DNA from: Blasia pusilla
Lineage: Eukaryota > Marchantiophyta > Marchantiopsida > Blasiales
Direction of reading: 5' to 3'
Length of the DNA: 64,000 nt
NCBI GenBank assembly: GCA_050084515.1
Contig: CM114272.1
Location: 37,758,001-37,822,000, forward strand
Below, piece after piece: positions 1 through 11,039 of the stretch; positions within the stretch are counted from its first letter, which is position 1, and every line of letters begins with the position of its first letter. Both the position numbers and the translations under genes were made by a program. The notes under the pieces are model-generated. The model saw nothing but the letters and a program-made list of their open reading frames with translations, was not told where the DNA came from and ran no database searches.

Positions 1-532
1 CGATAATCTGACTAAAGGTGAAGATGTGCTCCATGCATCCTCAAGCTTGCCAAAAGCCAGCTTGGCCTTCCTTGATGATAGAATCCTCCTCCATGTACAC
101 AGAGATCCTATTGTTGAAAGTACGGCAAAGCAGCTTCCTAACTACACTCAGAAATGTAATACCCCTATAGTTTCCAAGGTCTTCTCGCTCACCCTTCTTG
201 AAGAGGTTCACAATGACTCCCACACGCCATCTTTGTGGGATGACTTCTTCCCGCCAGACCAGGTTGAAGAGACTCACTAGAGAACGAGCCATAGCAGCAT
301 CGCCATACTTCAACAGCTCATTCACAAGCTCATCACCACCACCTGCTTTGTGGTTCACAAGTTCTTTGATCGTTGCTCCCACCTCAGCTAGGGAGAACCA
401 ATCGTTATATGGGTTGCCCAGCTCAACCTCATCATCTACCTTCTCCCGTTGTATCTTAACAAAATCCTCCACCACCCTCTCAAAGTTCTGCTCTTCAAGG
501 GATGTCCGAGCGGGCTTCCTGCTTAACTCCTT
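1..532 (-). pseudogene. LINE #1, reverse-transcriptase N-terminal part (5' portion continues at 10835)
   Basis: This is part of a non-LTR retrotransposon ORF2 read on the minus strand, continuing off the left end of the window. The translated piece covers the region just upstream of and into RT. It contains the hallmark stretch around KKGEREDLGNYRGITFLS, and then NNRISVYMEED and KEGQAGF. These align closely with the second LINE at 12735-13229, which has the same motifs. The reading frame stops abruptly at about 532, where gypsy-element DNA begins. The missing upstream LINE sequence resumes at 10835, so this is one LINE split by a 10.3 kb insertion. Family assignment to a LINE is firm; the clade (L1-like or other) is not determined. 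Confidence 0.85.
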
Positions 533-1146
533 GTCGTGCGCATACACATCGCTATCATCGAACACACACACGATCCCATTCTAACTCATGGCGTCCATAC
601 ACAGAGGCGAGAAGTACCAAAATATCTCCAATTAAAGTAAGATCCAATCTCTCTCTACACCATCTCACACCATAGCTCTCAAAGGTCTGCACTCTCTCTC
701 ATGTCAAACCAAACCCACTCTCCTAATGAGAGGCTTGGGTTACACTCACAAGGCAAGGGACCATAGCTCCGTCGCCTCATGCCAAGAGGTTCAACAAAGA
801 GAGAATGAGATCTCAAGCTCTCTCTCCTTGAGGTATATCCCTCCCCTCTCCCAAGCACTCTCCATGGTAACCTATTCTCCCAAGTCACCTCCTTGGCTCT
901 TGACCTGATGTAGGAGGTCAAGGGCCACTTACCAAAAATATAAAGTGGATCATATACTCAAAATGGTACTTACCTAAAATAGTAAGTTCCTCAATATGGC
1001 TCCAAATGAGCCGAAATGAAGGGGAAACCTGCTCTCTCAGGTTTCCCTGGGCCTCAATTGGTCAACCTTGACCTCCTAGGCCTGTCCTCACTACTCGTGC
1101 AGATGCTTTGCTAGATCCTACCGATCTATCCTAACAATCGTGACAG
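533..1146 (-). repeat. Downstream LTR of the gypsy element (0.5 kb core plus ~105 bp flank)
   Basis: Positions ~638-1146 match 10356-10834 closely; both begin (minus strand) with TGTCACGATTGT and share the long CT-rich middle. This is the LTR pair of the element. The downstream copy carries ~30 bp near position 830 that are missing from the upstream one. Between the LTR core and the LINE junction lies a ~105 bp segment (533-637) which is repeated, slightly diverged, on the other side of the core (1147-1277). With that segment included the LTR would run from TGTCAC to CGACA. The true LTR boundary is therefore ambiguous. Confidence 0.7.
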
Positions 1147-1277
1147 TTGTCGTGCGCATACACATCGCTACACAACATACATCGCTATCATCGAACACAC
1201 ACACAAACACACACCATCCCATGCTAACTCATGGCATCCATACAGAGAGGCGAGAAGTACCAAAATATCTCCAATCG
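1147..1277 (-). repeat. Second copy of the ~105-130 bp segment flanking the LTR core
   Basis: This segment repeats 533-637: both contain TTGTCGTGCGCATACACATC, a CA-rich stretch, CTAACTCATGGC and end in AAAATATCTCCAAT. It is slightly longer because of extra CA and ACATACATCGC units. It lies directly beside a short purine-rich run on the minus strand (ACGGGGGCG at about 1278-1286), which would be the position of a polypurine tract. Confidence 0.7.
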
Positions 1278-1461
1278 CCCCCGTAGCTGGTGGTTAGGTC
1301 CCTTTAATTCCAGATAGCCATCTATCCCTATCTACCACGACATACATCTCTAGGACGCTAAGAGCAGAAAGGCCGGGTGCTCATGTGGCCCCATAGTTAG
1401 TCGCCTTCCTATCATCCATGTCACAGAAAAAGTCAGAATCAGAACCTACCTAGTGTCTCCT

Positions 1462-2730
1462 CTATGTACATCTGGGACACATCCATCGTCCCCGAGGAAT
1501 CTTAGTGAGAGGTGGCGTCAGACATGCCATATGCCAACCTCTCAAACATCCATCACATACTAGCATCATGGTCGCACCACGAGCAGAACCACACAACATA
1601 CAACGCAAGCCTGCAGGAACTACTGCTAAGCTCGGATCTACTCTACCATCAATGTTAGGAAGGTGACATGGCGCACAATTACGCACATGGTCCTTCCATA
1701 CCATACCATCGCATCCCTCCAGCAAGAGAACACCGGATGGCAAAACGTCACGCATTCTCAAGATAGCGCGCCCAACAGTCACATCCAACGTCGTCGGTGC
1801 CGTCTGCTGCAAGTAGACATAATCTCCTTGATGAAACCGGATAGTTGGTAGATAACCACCACCCGGAATAGTCGCATATCTCAACGTATCCCGATGCTGC
1901 ACAATCGCCAAGTTCTCGAACCCCATGGGAATCACTCTCCGAAACAACTCTGCCCTCTGAGAACATGCTCCCATCCATACATCTAGGTCATCAAGGTCCA
2001 GCACCTCACCAGCATCTTGACCAATGGCCATAGGTAAATCTGGCTCTCGGCCATAAAGTAGCGAGTACGGTGAAAAAGAAACTCAGGATGCCTACCTGCT
2101 GAATCTGTATCCCATCGCCATTCATGGCAATTGGAGGTCCCAATCTCCTAGGTGACCTCTCTGCAAGCCGTACTTGCGTGAATCCCTCTTCACTGTCTCC
2201 ACAACTCTCTCTCCGCTAATTCATCCGCCTCGGGATGATCTCACGAAGTCGTGCGGTGGTCGATCAGCATCTGATCACACAAGGCGTGGAACTCACTGCG
2301 AAACTCAGTATCCTGGTTTGTCAACACCTCAGCCGGTGCGCCATAAATGACTCAGCACTCTGTCAAGGAAGGCATAAGCTACTCCCTCACTCGCTTTGTC
2401 AAGCAATGCAACCAACTCGATCCACTTCGAGAAGTGCTCGACCATCACCAACACATAACGACTGTTACCCTCCGTCAAAGGCAAAGGTCCTGCAAAATCC
2501 AAACTCCATCTATACCCTAAGCCCATGATAGGTAATGGATGCAACTGTGGAGTCGGAACATTGAACGATGCTCAGACCCAATCACACACAATGCACCTGA
2601 CAATAAACTGCTGAAGGTTAGTCTGCATGCCTCGCCAACAATACTAAATCTTGAGCAAGTTGTATGTCCGCTTCACCCCAAAGTGACCCAACTCCTCGTG
2701 GGCATGCTACACTAGTTGTGCTCTCTACAA
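1462..2730 (-). pseudogene. Gypsy integrase: HHCC zinc finger, DDE core, C-terminal PHD finger (broken)
   Basis: The C-terminal part of the pol polyprotein, which inserts element cDNA into chromosomes. Reading minus from ~2720: an integrase zinc-binding segment (HEELGHFG, later CIVC), then the catalytic core with SLDFAGPLP (first Asp), LTNQDTEF at ~2301-2324 where LTDQ is usual (second catalytic Asp replaced by Asn), and HPEADELAER with the Glu. The last 189 codons (1462-2031) form one open frame. It carries a GDYVYL motif typical of the integrase C-terminal domain and then a complete C4HC3 PHD finger in its final 46 residues, with spacing C-x2-C-x11-C-x2-C-x4-H-x2-C-x14-C-x2-C and the conserved Trp two residues before the penultimate Cys. 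Frameshifts separate the core from this frame. Confidence 0.8.
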
Positions 2731-3002
2731 AGGATGCGGCACTACGCGTACTCTATCCTCCCAAACCCTCAAAATATATGTCCCCTCCCAACGGAACCGT
2801 CTGGCCCGTTGTAGGATCCGATCCCCCTCTCTAGCACCCACGATGCTCGCAACGCTGCCAATACAAAGGTACTCCAAGACTACTCCATCATCATGAATAT
2901 CTCGCACACTTTTCGTCTCCTTACTGGCCTCGGGATCCAAGGACTCTCCACTAGACCTCGCCATCGAAGTCTCCACACTCTTGCTCTCCATAGCCAACAT
3001 GC

Positions 3003-3548
3003 CTAAATAGGTTGACGTGTTCCATCTGGCACTGACTCCTCATCACTCTCTCCATTCCATCGAGCTCCAGGCGCATCTCGCTGACTCCGGCATAGGTTAC
3101 AACTCAACCCATCTGCATCTTGGTTGAGCATTCCAGGTCTATGTACCACCTGAAAATCATACTCCTCCAACAAGAGAGCCCATCTCGCAAGCCTCCTTGT
3201 AAGCTTGTCGGACTCCATCAACCACTTCAATGGTTGATGATCAATAATGATGGTAAATGGGTTGCCGAATAAGTAACACTTGAAATGCGCGACAGACCAC
3301 ACCGCACCCAAACACTCATCCTCATACGAGTTGTACTTTCCCTCTACAGCGTAAGCCACCACTAACTCTCTACCCTCATCATTATGTTGGGTGAGCACCG
3401 CTCCAAGCCCCAACATGCTCCAATCTATGTGCAATTGGAAAGGACGCCCCCTGATCGGTCTCCTCAAGATAGGGACGGATGTCAACCTATCCTTGAGCAA
3501 CTGAAATGCTTGCTCCTGCTCATCCCCCCAGTGCCACTCGTGATCCAC
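3003..3548 (-). pseudogene. Gypsy RNase H domain
   Basis: A 181-codon open frame that aligns with Ty3/gypsy RNase H, which removes the RNA strand of the RNA:DNA hybrid during reverse transcription. Visible motifs are the start DWSMLGLGAVLTQ, the acidic stretch SYEDECLGAVWSV, and IIDHQPLKWL, followed by the tether-like ending RRLARWALLLEEYDF and VVHRPG with DADGLS. The catalytic Asp/Glu/Asp positions appear kept. It sits between the RT (upper coordinates) and the integrase (lower coordinates), in the expected order for a gypsy pol. The frame closes at 3003 where integrase sequence should continue, so the polyprotein is broken here. Confidence 0.85.
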
Positions 3549-5400
3549 CTAGGTTAGCAAGGTCAACGGCTTCGCAATCAAATTGAATCTCTTGACATAC
3601 CGCCGATAGAAGTTCGCCAATCCCATGAATGCGCAAACACGGCTCACATCTGTAGGACGTGGAATGCATGAGATAGCCTCTACCTTCCTCTATTGAACAC
3701 CAAGGCCCCTTGGGTATATCGTATAACCCAAGTACTCAATCTGGTCGTAGAAGAACTTGCACTTGCCTGGATGTAGCTTCAGCCCATGTAATTACAATCA
3801 TCGAAACACCTCCTCTAGATGTCGCTCATGCTCCTCAACCGTGGCGCTAAAGACTACGATGTCATCAATATAACACCAAGCAAAATCCAGACCAGCCAAG
3901 ATCCTATCCATGATCCTCTGAAACTCAGCCAAGGCATTCTTTAACCCAAATGGTAAGAACCGCCACTGGTACAAACAATCCTTCCAGTGAGGATCGATGC
4001 CCCAAAATGTCATCTTCTACCTGTCCTCCAATCTGATAGGCAGTTGATGCTATCAAGCTCGCAAATCCAATGAATTGAAAACCTTTGCGTGACCAATCGC
4101 ATCAAAGATCTCCTCAAGGGTGGGTATGGCATACCTATCGGACTTCCTCTGCCGATTGATAGGTCGGTAATCCCCACACATACGCCTATCCGTCCAGTTG
4201 CCATGCACATCCTTCTTGGCGAGCATGACAATGGCAGATGCATAGTCCCCATGCGACATCTCCACTAGTCCTGCTTCAACCAAGTCTTGGCTCTTACTAT
4301 GAATCAGATCCCTCTCGATATCACTGTTCCTGTAGTATCGCGCCCCTACTCTCCTTGAACGTCAATCTTTGGTGTTGCGGAAGCGTACGTTCAGTAGGTC
4401 ACGAACTCATCGCTGATCTGCACCCAAACACGCACTCTCGTTAGTCGGGTCTGGGCCAACCAGCGTTCCAACCCACCGAGTCCTCAACTCGGCGTCTCAT
4501 CAAGCTCAACCTTCCTTAGTTCCTAGTTTCCAAAACATGGCAAGTCCTTCAAGACTTGGAACAGACTTCCTGGTTAGTTCAGGGATCTGAAACGGCACTG
4601 GCGCCCCTAGCGATCCCAACTGTTCAACGGTCCTCGGGTGAGTTCTGAAACGAGACCCAAGTAATTGAGTCGCGGGGTGGAATCCAAGAGGGATGTCTAA
4701 AATCGCCTCAATGGACTTGGTGCAGGTTTTCAAACCCAACCCCCAAACTCGCGTTCCGTCCCATGCCCTCGAGCCGCCCCGCGGCGCCCAAAGTGGGGTT
4801 TGGGTTCCAAACACTCTCGGAGACCTTCCCCCTTACTAGTACTTCTGGGGTTCTCCAATAACCCCTCCCCTTTGGGAAAAGAGGGTCGGGCCCTCATTGT
4901 GGCCATCAACCCGACTCCACTTACAGTCGTTTTCGGGTTGTATCTCGGCCGTTGCTTATGCGTTTGCAGCGATATTTCATGCGTTTGGACCGGCTCTCTA
5001 TAAGCTTTCCAACGCATCCTTATTTGTTCCAAACGCATCTTGGCGCTAAAAGTTATGGCCATAAATACAGTCGGAAACTCTCCAACGCTAGTGGCGTTCC
5101 AAATCCGGATCTTTCCTTTGGCAACCCACTTACTAGACTCGACTTCTTTCAAGTCTCATTCCGCGTTTGGTCCAGGTTTCTCAGTCGCGACCATAACATA
5201 TGAAACATGACTCCTCGCTCGCGTCTCGTCTCTTGTCTCCTCTTTGAGACAACTCCAACGCGCAAACCATATTTTAGCGTGAGCCCGCTAATGTTCCGAT
5301 GTTCCGCTTGGCACTTGTTTGGTCATAAGGGTCACGACATGTAGGGTCGTCGAAAGATCGGCATATCACTTGACAACTCAATGCGTATCCCGGGTCCCTT
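3549..5400 (-). pseudogene. Gypsy reverse transcriptase, interrupted by a solo LTR
   Basis: RT of the gypsy element. The N-terminal part (4053-4283) shows MVEAGLVEMSHGDYASAI, VMLAKKD and RMCGDYRPINRQ. The palm (3798-4013) has FLPFGLKNALAEFQR and the catalytic FAWCYIDDIVVFS, so the YIDD box is intact. A frameshift near 4010-4060 separates the two parts. Upstream, the RT frame is cut by the solo LTR at 4336-5339, and the same frame resumes at about 5345-5400 on the other side. The order and spacing fit a standard gypsy pol. The element is not functional. Confidence 0.85.
4336..5339 (-). repeat. Solo LTR #1 inserted in the gypsy RT
   Basis: A 1,004 bp unit with minus-strand start TGTCGTGACCC and end GCGCGATA. 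It is flanked by a perfect 5 bp direct repeat TGTAG (plus strand) at 4331-4335 and 5340-5344. Its homologue at 51788-52803 lies in the opposite orientation. Taken together the pair defines the LTR ends (TG...CA; here the last C is changed to T). No internal retroelement sequence remains, so it is a solo LTR formed by LTR-LTR recombination. RT coding sequence of the host element is found on both sides in the same frame. Confidence 0.88.
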
Positions 5401-6418
5401 CAGCGTACCAAATCCTCCATGCTAAACGCAAAGCAGCTCCTATTACTCTTGAGGAAGTGATATATCCAGCGCCACTCTCCTCCTATCAACTTAGGGCCCA
5501 TATATGGCTCCCAAGTCTCCATCGTGACTACATGAGGACTCTCTGGCGCGGGTATCGGTGGTTGCTATGGTGCAACCCTGTCTCAAACAACAACACTCGG
5601 CCCCTCGCCCAGCAATGAAATATCCCTCGGTAGGGAACTCTGGTACCCCTATACCGCGGACGTAGACAATAAGTCGGAAAAACGTAGGCGTAACTGCGCC
5701 ACATGTCGTAGTGAGACGCGCCTCGCAACATCATCACTCTCCACATACAGGTACTGCTGCACTCGCACTCCTGCCCGCAAAACAGCTGCTAACCCGGTGC
5801 TAATTCCTATAAAGAGATCTAACACTCAAATACCCTCCTCCGGGATACACCACACAATGGGTGTGGTATCCAAGGGTGTCATTGTAGCACTCCCTGCTAC
5901 CTCGGGTTCCTCAGACCCATCATGCTCCGGTGCAAACGCCTCGCTCCATGCGGTCTGCACGTGCTCATCTGCCAACCGTCGAAGCTCCTCAGTCGAGCCC
6001 CACAACGGCACCTCTCCTCCACGGAATGATGCGGCTACCATAACACTCCTCTCTATAGAAACGTGAAGAACGGGAGTATCCTCTCCATGGACATGTCCCT
6101 CAATCAAATCACTAGGCCAAGTGATGGCATGCTAAATGCTGCTAAGGTTGCCACCTCTCCTAGCCATCGCTCGATCACTACACCTATGAATGGAACGGAT
6201 AATGAGCTAAGGCGCCCATCACCTGACTGTCATCCTGGTCTGAAGGATGCTGACTCCTCCCAGTAATCCAAGGAAAACCCCATCGGGTATAATACTCCTC
6301 CACCAACCAAGAGATCGTAGGACTCTGCATCACTCACTATCGCCTTGGCTCGCACCATGGACTCATCTGTAGGATGTCATGGGAGAATCCTCACCACGAC
6401 CTCCTGTCGGGTGATATA

Positions 6419-6769
6419 CTATGTGGTACTCGCTCCACCCAAGGATGTCTGTATCTGGAATGGACAACGCTCCATATTGGCTCTCGTCGAGCCCAATCCT
6501 CTGAATGACGCTTTCCCCAACATCAGGGGTTGTGCTCCTGAATCCAACAAGACGCGCTGCGGACTAAAAGCTCTACCTCCGGGACTCACCAACTGGAAGA
6601 CCGCTCCTCGGATATCCAACAACACAACACCAGGAGAAGACATGGCACGCTCTATCGCGGGTCTAGCTTGCATCTCGGCCATCCTAGCTGCCGCAGCCTG
6701 CCATGAATCTGACGTGGACGGCGCGAGCATCCGCTCCAAGGGCAGGTCCATCACCTCCTCTGCAATCAC
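6419..6769 (-). pseudogene. Gypsy aspartic protease domain
   Basis: A 116-codon open frame with the retropepsin active-site motif in the form LLDSGAQPLMLGKA, where the Asp of DSGA is the catalytic residue. It is preceded by VLLDIRGAVFQLV and followed by CPFQIQTSLGG, in line with the flap region of gypsy proteases. It lies between gag/zinc knuckle (higher coordinates) and RT (lower), as expected. Neighbouring short frames at 6779-7072 and 5826-6107 are probably the gag-protease and protease-RT linkers; the latter is rich in acidic residues and has no recognisable domain. Confidence 0.7.
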
Positions 6770-7461
6770 CTCTGAACGTTATGCAGGAACTCCAACTCCA
6801 CGCTCACGTAGTGTAGCGGTCAGCCAAAAAGCCTCGGCGGGCATACCCCCCAATGTCATAATATTGGAAGCAGAAAATAAAGGAGCGCGGTACACAATGG
6901 TGGCCGCCCCCAACAACATGCTCGACACATGCCCCTCCTGAGCATCAACAATAGGAGTCATCGTACTCGCTTCTCCCATCGTCCTGCGTGCGTGCACACC
7001 AACAACATCACCAACTCTCCACGAACTCTGATCAGGACCCATCAATGGGGTCCTCATCGCCTCAGACAACATGAAAGATTGAGGAAGCCTAGTCTGTTTC
7101 CTGGCTTCCCCTCACTGTGGATCCAACTCTGCGGCTGCTCCACGCGTCACAATTGCGGCTGCCTCCATTTGGGCAACCCCGCACATCCAACCAAGATTCT
7201 CCAGATCTCTGGATGCTCCATATGATGTGGATGCCATGGATCCGGCAACAGGTAATCTCAATGACATAACAGCAATCTGCTCTTGTAGCTGTTGTAACTG
7301 AGCAGCCATCCGAGCCTCGCATCTGGCGTCTCCCTCGGCGTGTCTAGGTGGTGGTACTCTACCTCCTCCACGGGAAGCTCCACCACCGTGTCAGGCAACT
7401 CCAGCTTCTCGTCCCCCAAGGGCACCACCTGGTGCACGATCTGTAGGCCCACCCGGACCGG

Positions 7462-8401
7462 CTACTTGCTCTGATGCCCTCTCTGGCCCTCGGTCCAAAC
7501 GTAACTCAAGATGTAAACTGAAACACCTGGTGCATGTATGACCATATCTCTGACAATAGTCATATTGATAACCTCCTGTTGCAGCACCGTCTCCTCCATG
7601 CTGAGGAACACGTCCATGACCCTAACGAGTGCAATCGCGCTGATGATGAGCTCCACCACATAACCAACAAGTAATAGTAGGCGGCTGATGCTGAGCCGCA
7701 TATGAAGGCGTTGGTCTCTATGGCATGGCCTCCTGGTATCCTCCCTGAGCTCGTGGTGCCAGAGTCGACCTATCTCGGAGTCCACGTTGCTGCACAGGTA
7801 GTGCAGACAATCGTGACTGCTCTTGCCCAGAACCCATGGTGGCTACGCTCTCCTCTGCCATATTGCGCTCAATGTTCTCGGCGGTCCTAAAAACATCTCT
7901 CAAGGTAGGGGAGGTGTTCCTAAGAAGCACCCCCTCCCGCACCCGTGTCCGCAAGGTCCGGTCCAGCATCGCGTACCATGACTGGATAGCCTGAGCCTCT
8001 CTCACCCCCTGAGTGACGTTGATCAACCGGCGCAAGCGAGTGTAAGCCTCACGCAAGCTCTCACCCGGGCGCCTCTGGAAGTCGTGGATGCTCCGCAACT
8101 TCTCCGTCCGTACCCCTTGGTAGCTCACCCTCAACTTAGCAAAGAACTCAACCACAGGGTTGAACCTGGGACGAACCCGACTAGACGGTGCAAGTGCTCC
8201 AGCGTGAGTGACCCCTCCTAAAACATGACTAGTGGAAGAGGAAGTAGCCTCTCCTGACTCCTCCTCCTCATCTGGGAACGGCTCCGTCCATGACACATAG
8301 TGTGGGTCATAGTAGAGTGGCCATGCCTCAATCTCCTCGGCATATCTGTGGGAGAACTCGTGGTAATCGTCCATAGGTGCCCCCTCTAAATGCTCGAACA
8401 T
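7462..8401 (-). pseudogene. Gypsy gag with zinc knuckle
   Basis: The nucleocapsid precursor. The open frame 7718-8401 has an acidic N-terminal part (DEEEESGE), then the retrotransposon gag core with FFAKLRVSYQGVRTEKLRS, DFQRRPGESLREAYTRLRRL and SWYAMLDRTLRTRV. About 50 bases below the frame end, in another frame, is a cysteine cluster CWLCGGAHHQRDC (7631-7669) followed by a second C/H cluster near 7530-7570. These resemble retroviral zinc knuckles, the first one residue short of the canonical C-x2-C-x4-H-x4-C spacing. The change of frame implies at least one frameshift. Confidence 0.8.
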
Positions 8402-10355
8402 ATCATTTCATGTTGTAAACGGGTTGAACTCTCTAGAGTTCCTAGCCCGTTGTGAGTCACACCAACTCCTAAACTCCGCAATGAAGTCGTGTAGCTCTAT
8501 GGTGCCTACAGCACCCGAAAACCTACGCGGTCCTCTACCCCGGTCGTCCATCTCGTATGCTCAATTGGTAGGACCACTCAATGTGAACGGTGGATCACTA
8601 ACACACTCCTCTACATGCTCCCCCTTGTATGAAGACGGCAGAGAAGGAGATCGAGGTGGTCTCTCACGTGAAGACCCTCGAAACCTCGCACCACTCCGGG
8701 AAAACCCCTCTAGAGCTACTCTCAGATCCACTACCTTGCCTCTCAAAATTGTGCAAGGACGCCGTGATGGCCCTCGTGCCCCTCTCACACAATCACTCTC
8801 AACCTCACGAGTAATCCCTCAATCACTCATCCCAAACATGCGGCACTCGATCTACACTCTCCCTCCCCGAGACGTGTAAAGTGCGGCAATAAGCGGCGTG
8901 GTGCGGCAAATCGACCAGGCTATCATCTCATCGACAACCTACCCTCAACTCCGGACAACCCTCACAGGTCTATGTCCCCTAAACAACATACATAAATGAT
9001 GCTCTCAGCATCCACACAACCCAATATCCCCAAATAAACTACCCAAATCCCATAATCCCTCACACGTGCAGGGTAAAGGACCAGAATGGGTAACCTGAAC
9101 ACATGTCGATGTCGCTCCTCAGCAATTGCAAATCTCGACCTTAACTCGGTCGTGGAGACAACTCCTCCCATCAAAAATTCATACTCCTCCCGTACTGACA
9201 CTGCTCCAAACTCCATGATAGACAGTGTGGTTCCAGCGGAACGGTGCGGCGTTGCAGGCGGCACGGAATGGCAACAAACGGCACGACCCTCGATGATGGG
9301 ATGCGGCACTTAGCGGCATACCCTCCTCAATCAACACTAAACCCACACTTTGCTCTACAATGATGGTGCGGCTCCGCGATCGAGACGGTGTCGTGCGGCT
9401 ACCAATCACAACATAGCACTTTGAAATGAAAACTCAAACACCATAACCGGAGGTCATCTGCCATCATTGGTTGACGACGAAACTTCGATGACTGTGGCGG
9501 CCAAAACAAAGTACGTGGTGGCGACGCAAGTCAGAGAATCAACGAACATCGTGGAAGACCCTCCACTCCGTAATGGCGGCAATGGCAACCAAAGGGTGGA
9601 CAACGGCGGAATGCGGCTCTAAGCAACGTTGGGCAACAGCAACGGCCGACGGTGGCCAGTGGACGATGGACCGTTGACGATGATGTTTCATCATTTATGG
9701 TGACGGTTCACCGTCTATGGTGACGATTGACCATTGATGGTGACGACGGACCATTGACGGTGACGGTTGACCGTTGACGGTGACTATGATGGCGGCTGGT
9801 TTAGGGTTTGAACAATTTAACCCTAAAAATTGCCTAGCAATGGTAGTTTTGCAAGATTGACCATATCGTTTTACTCGCAACTCAAAATTGCACACCATTT
9901 ATTGCACAATGTGCACAACTTCACGGTCTACAAGGGCATCAAAAAATATTTGGAATTGGACATTCCAATCAAAATTTATGGGGACCATAGTAAAGCCCAA
10001 TGTCTCTTTCTCCTACATAAAATTCGGCAATACTTTCGCGCTGATTTCTTCCCAAAAAAATGTAAAACCTATAAAAATACAAATCAGCAAGCTATATGGT
10101 GCTCCCGAGAGCACCGGCATGGGGCAAACCGCCCCCATACTCAATTTGTATCAAAAATTGGGTAGCGCTTCCGCGCGCCACTCTTCCACACGAAAAATCG
10201 GCAAATGTAAAGAACAATCAAAGCAACCCTTGCTCCGGTGAGCACTCCCATGAGGCGCTGAATAGGGAACACTATCCCCAACCTGCAAAAACAACGACTG
10301 ACTAGCGAGCTCCCCCATGAAGCTCTCTCATTCTCTCATTCTCTCCATTCTCTCT
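8402..10355 (-). other. Untranslated leader of the gypsy element
   Basis: About 1.9 kb between the upstream LTR and gag with no convincing coding sequence; the short open frames do not resemble known proteins. It is GC-rich near gag and contains many GCGGC-type motifs. Positions ~9358-10262 are homologous to 63040-64000. It holds a minisatellite-like run at 9660-9786. I found no clear tRNA primer-binding site next to the LTR edge; a CT-rich simple stretch lies there instead. Confidence 0.6.
9660..9786. repeat. GACGGTTGACC-type minisatellite in the gypsy leader
   Basis: Repeated imperfect units built from TGACGGT, TGACC and GTTGAC run through this stretch. A similar array is present in the second copy of the family at about 63410-63530, so the repeat belongs to the element. 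Confidence 0.75.
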
Positions 10356-10834
10356 TTGTAAATTAAGATCCAATCTCTCTCTACACCATCTCACACCATA
10401 GCTCTCAAAGATTTGCACTCTCTTTCTCATGTCAAACCAAACCCACTCTCTTAATGAGAGGCTTGGGTTACACTCACAAGGCAAGGGACCATAGCTCCGC
10501 TGCCTCATGCCAAGAGATTCAACAAAGAGAGAATGAGCTCTCAAGCTCTCTCCATGGTAACCTATTCTCCCAAGTCACCTCCTTGGCTCTCGACCTCATG
10601 TAGGAGTTCAAGGGCCACTTACCAAAATTAGAAAGTCGATCATATACTCAAAATGGTACTTACCTAAAATAGTAAGTTCCTCAATAGGACTCCAAATGAG
10701 CCGAAACGAAGGGAAACCTACTCTCTCAGGTTTCCCTGGGCCTCATAGGTCATCCTTGACTTCCTAGGCCTGTCCTCCATAACTCGTGCAGACGCTCTAC
10801 TAGATCCCACCGATCTATCCTGACAATCGTGACA
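10356..10834 (-). repeat. Upstream LTR of the gypsy element
   Basis: This matches 638-1146 over its length with one ~30-40 bp gap. The minus-strand start TGTCACGATTGTCAGG lies directly against the LINE sequence beginning TCCTTGTAATGG. This LTR lacks the ~105 bp segment seen at both sides of the other LTR core, perhaps through a deletion at its inner edge. Confidence 0.75.
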
Positions 10835-11039
10835 TCCTTGTAATGGTCTTCCAAAACATGTCAAATCTGTTTAGCCATGGTCACCAATTCCACCGTCTTT
10901 TCTCTTCAAGGCCTTTACGTCGTTTTTGTCCCTGGCCTTGCTCAATTTCTGCACTTCCATTTACGTCGTTTTTGTCCCTGGCCTTGCTCAATTTCTGTAC
11001 TTACATCCAGAAATTTTTCTGATTCTCAATGAAATTCTC

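Larger units (their letters stand above)
533..10834 (-). mobile_element. Ty3/gypsy LTR retrotransposon with PHD-finger integrase, inserted in LINE #1
   Basis: A ~10.3 kb element on the minus strand. From high to low coordinate it has: upstream LTR (~10356-10834), long leader (8402-10355), gag (7718-8401), zinc knuckle (~7631-7669), protease (6419-6769), RT (3549-4335, continued at 5345-5400), RNase H (3003-3548), integrase with PHD finger (1462-2730), and a downstream LTR region (533-1277). Domain order PR-RT-RH-IN places it in Ty3/gypsy (Metaviridae). The LINE sequence at each edge shares TCCT/TCCTTG, consistent with a 4-6 bp target-site duplication. Many stops and frameshifts, an Asp-to-Asn change in the integrase, and an inserted solo LTR show it cannot move by itself. 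A second family member starts at 63020. Confidence 0.85.

Noticed and set aside
8424-8879. 151-codon plus-strand frame in the gypsy leader
   Set aside because: It runs against the element, has no recognisable domain and lies in GC-rich leader DNA with chance open frames.
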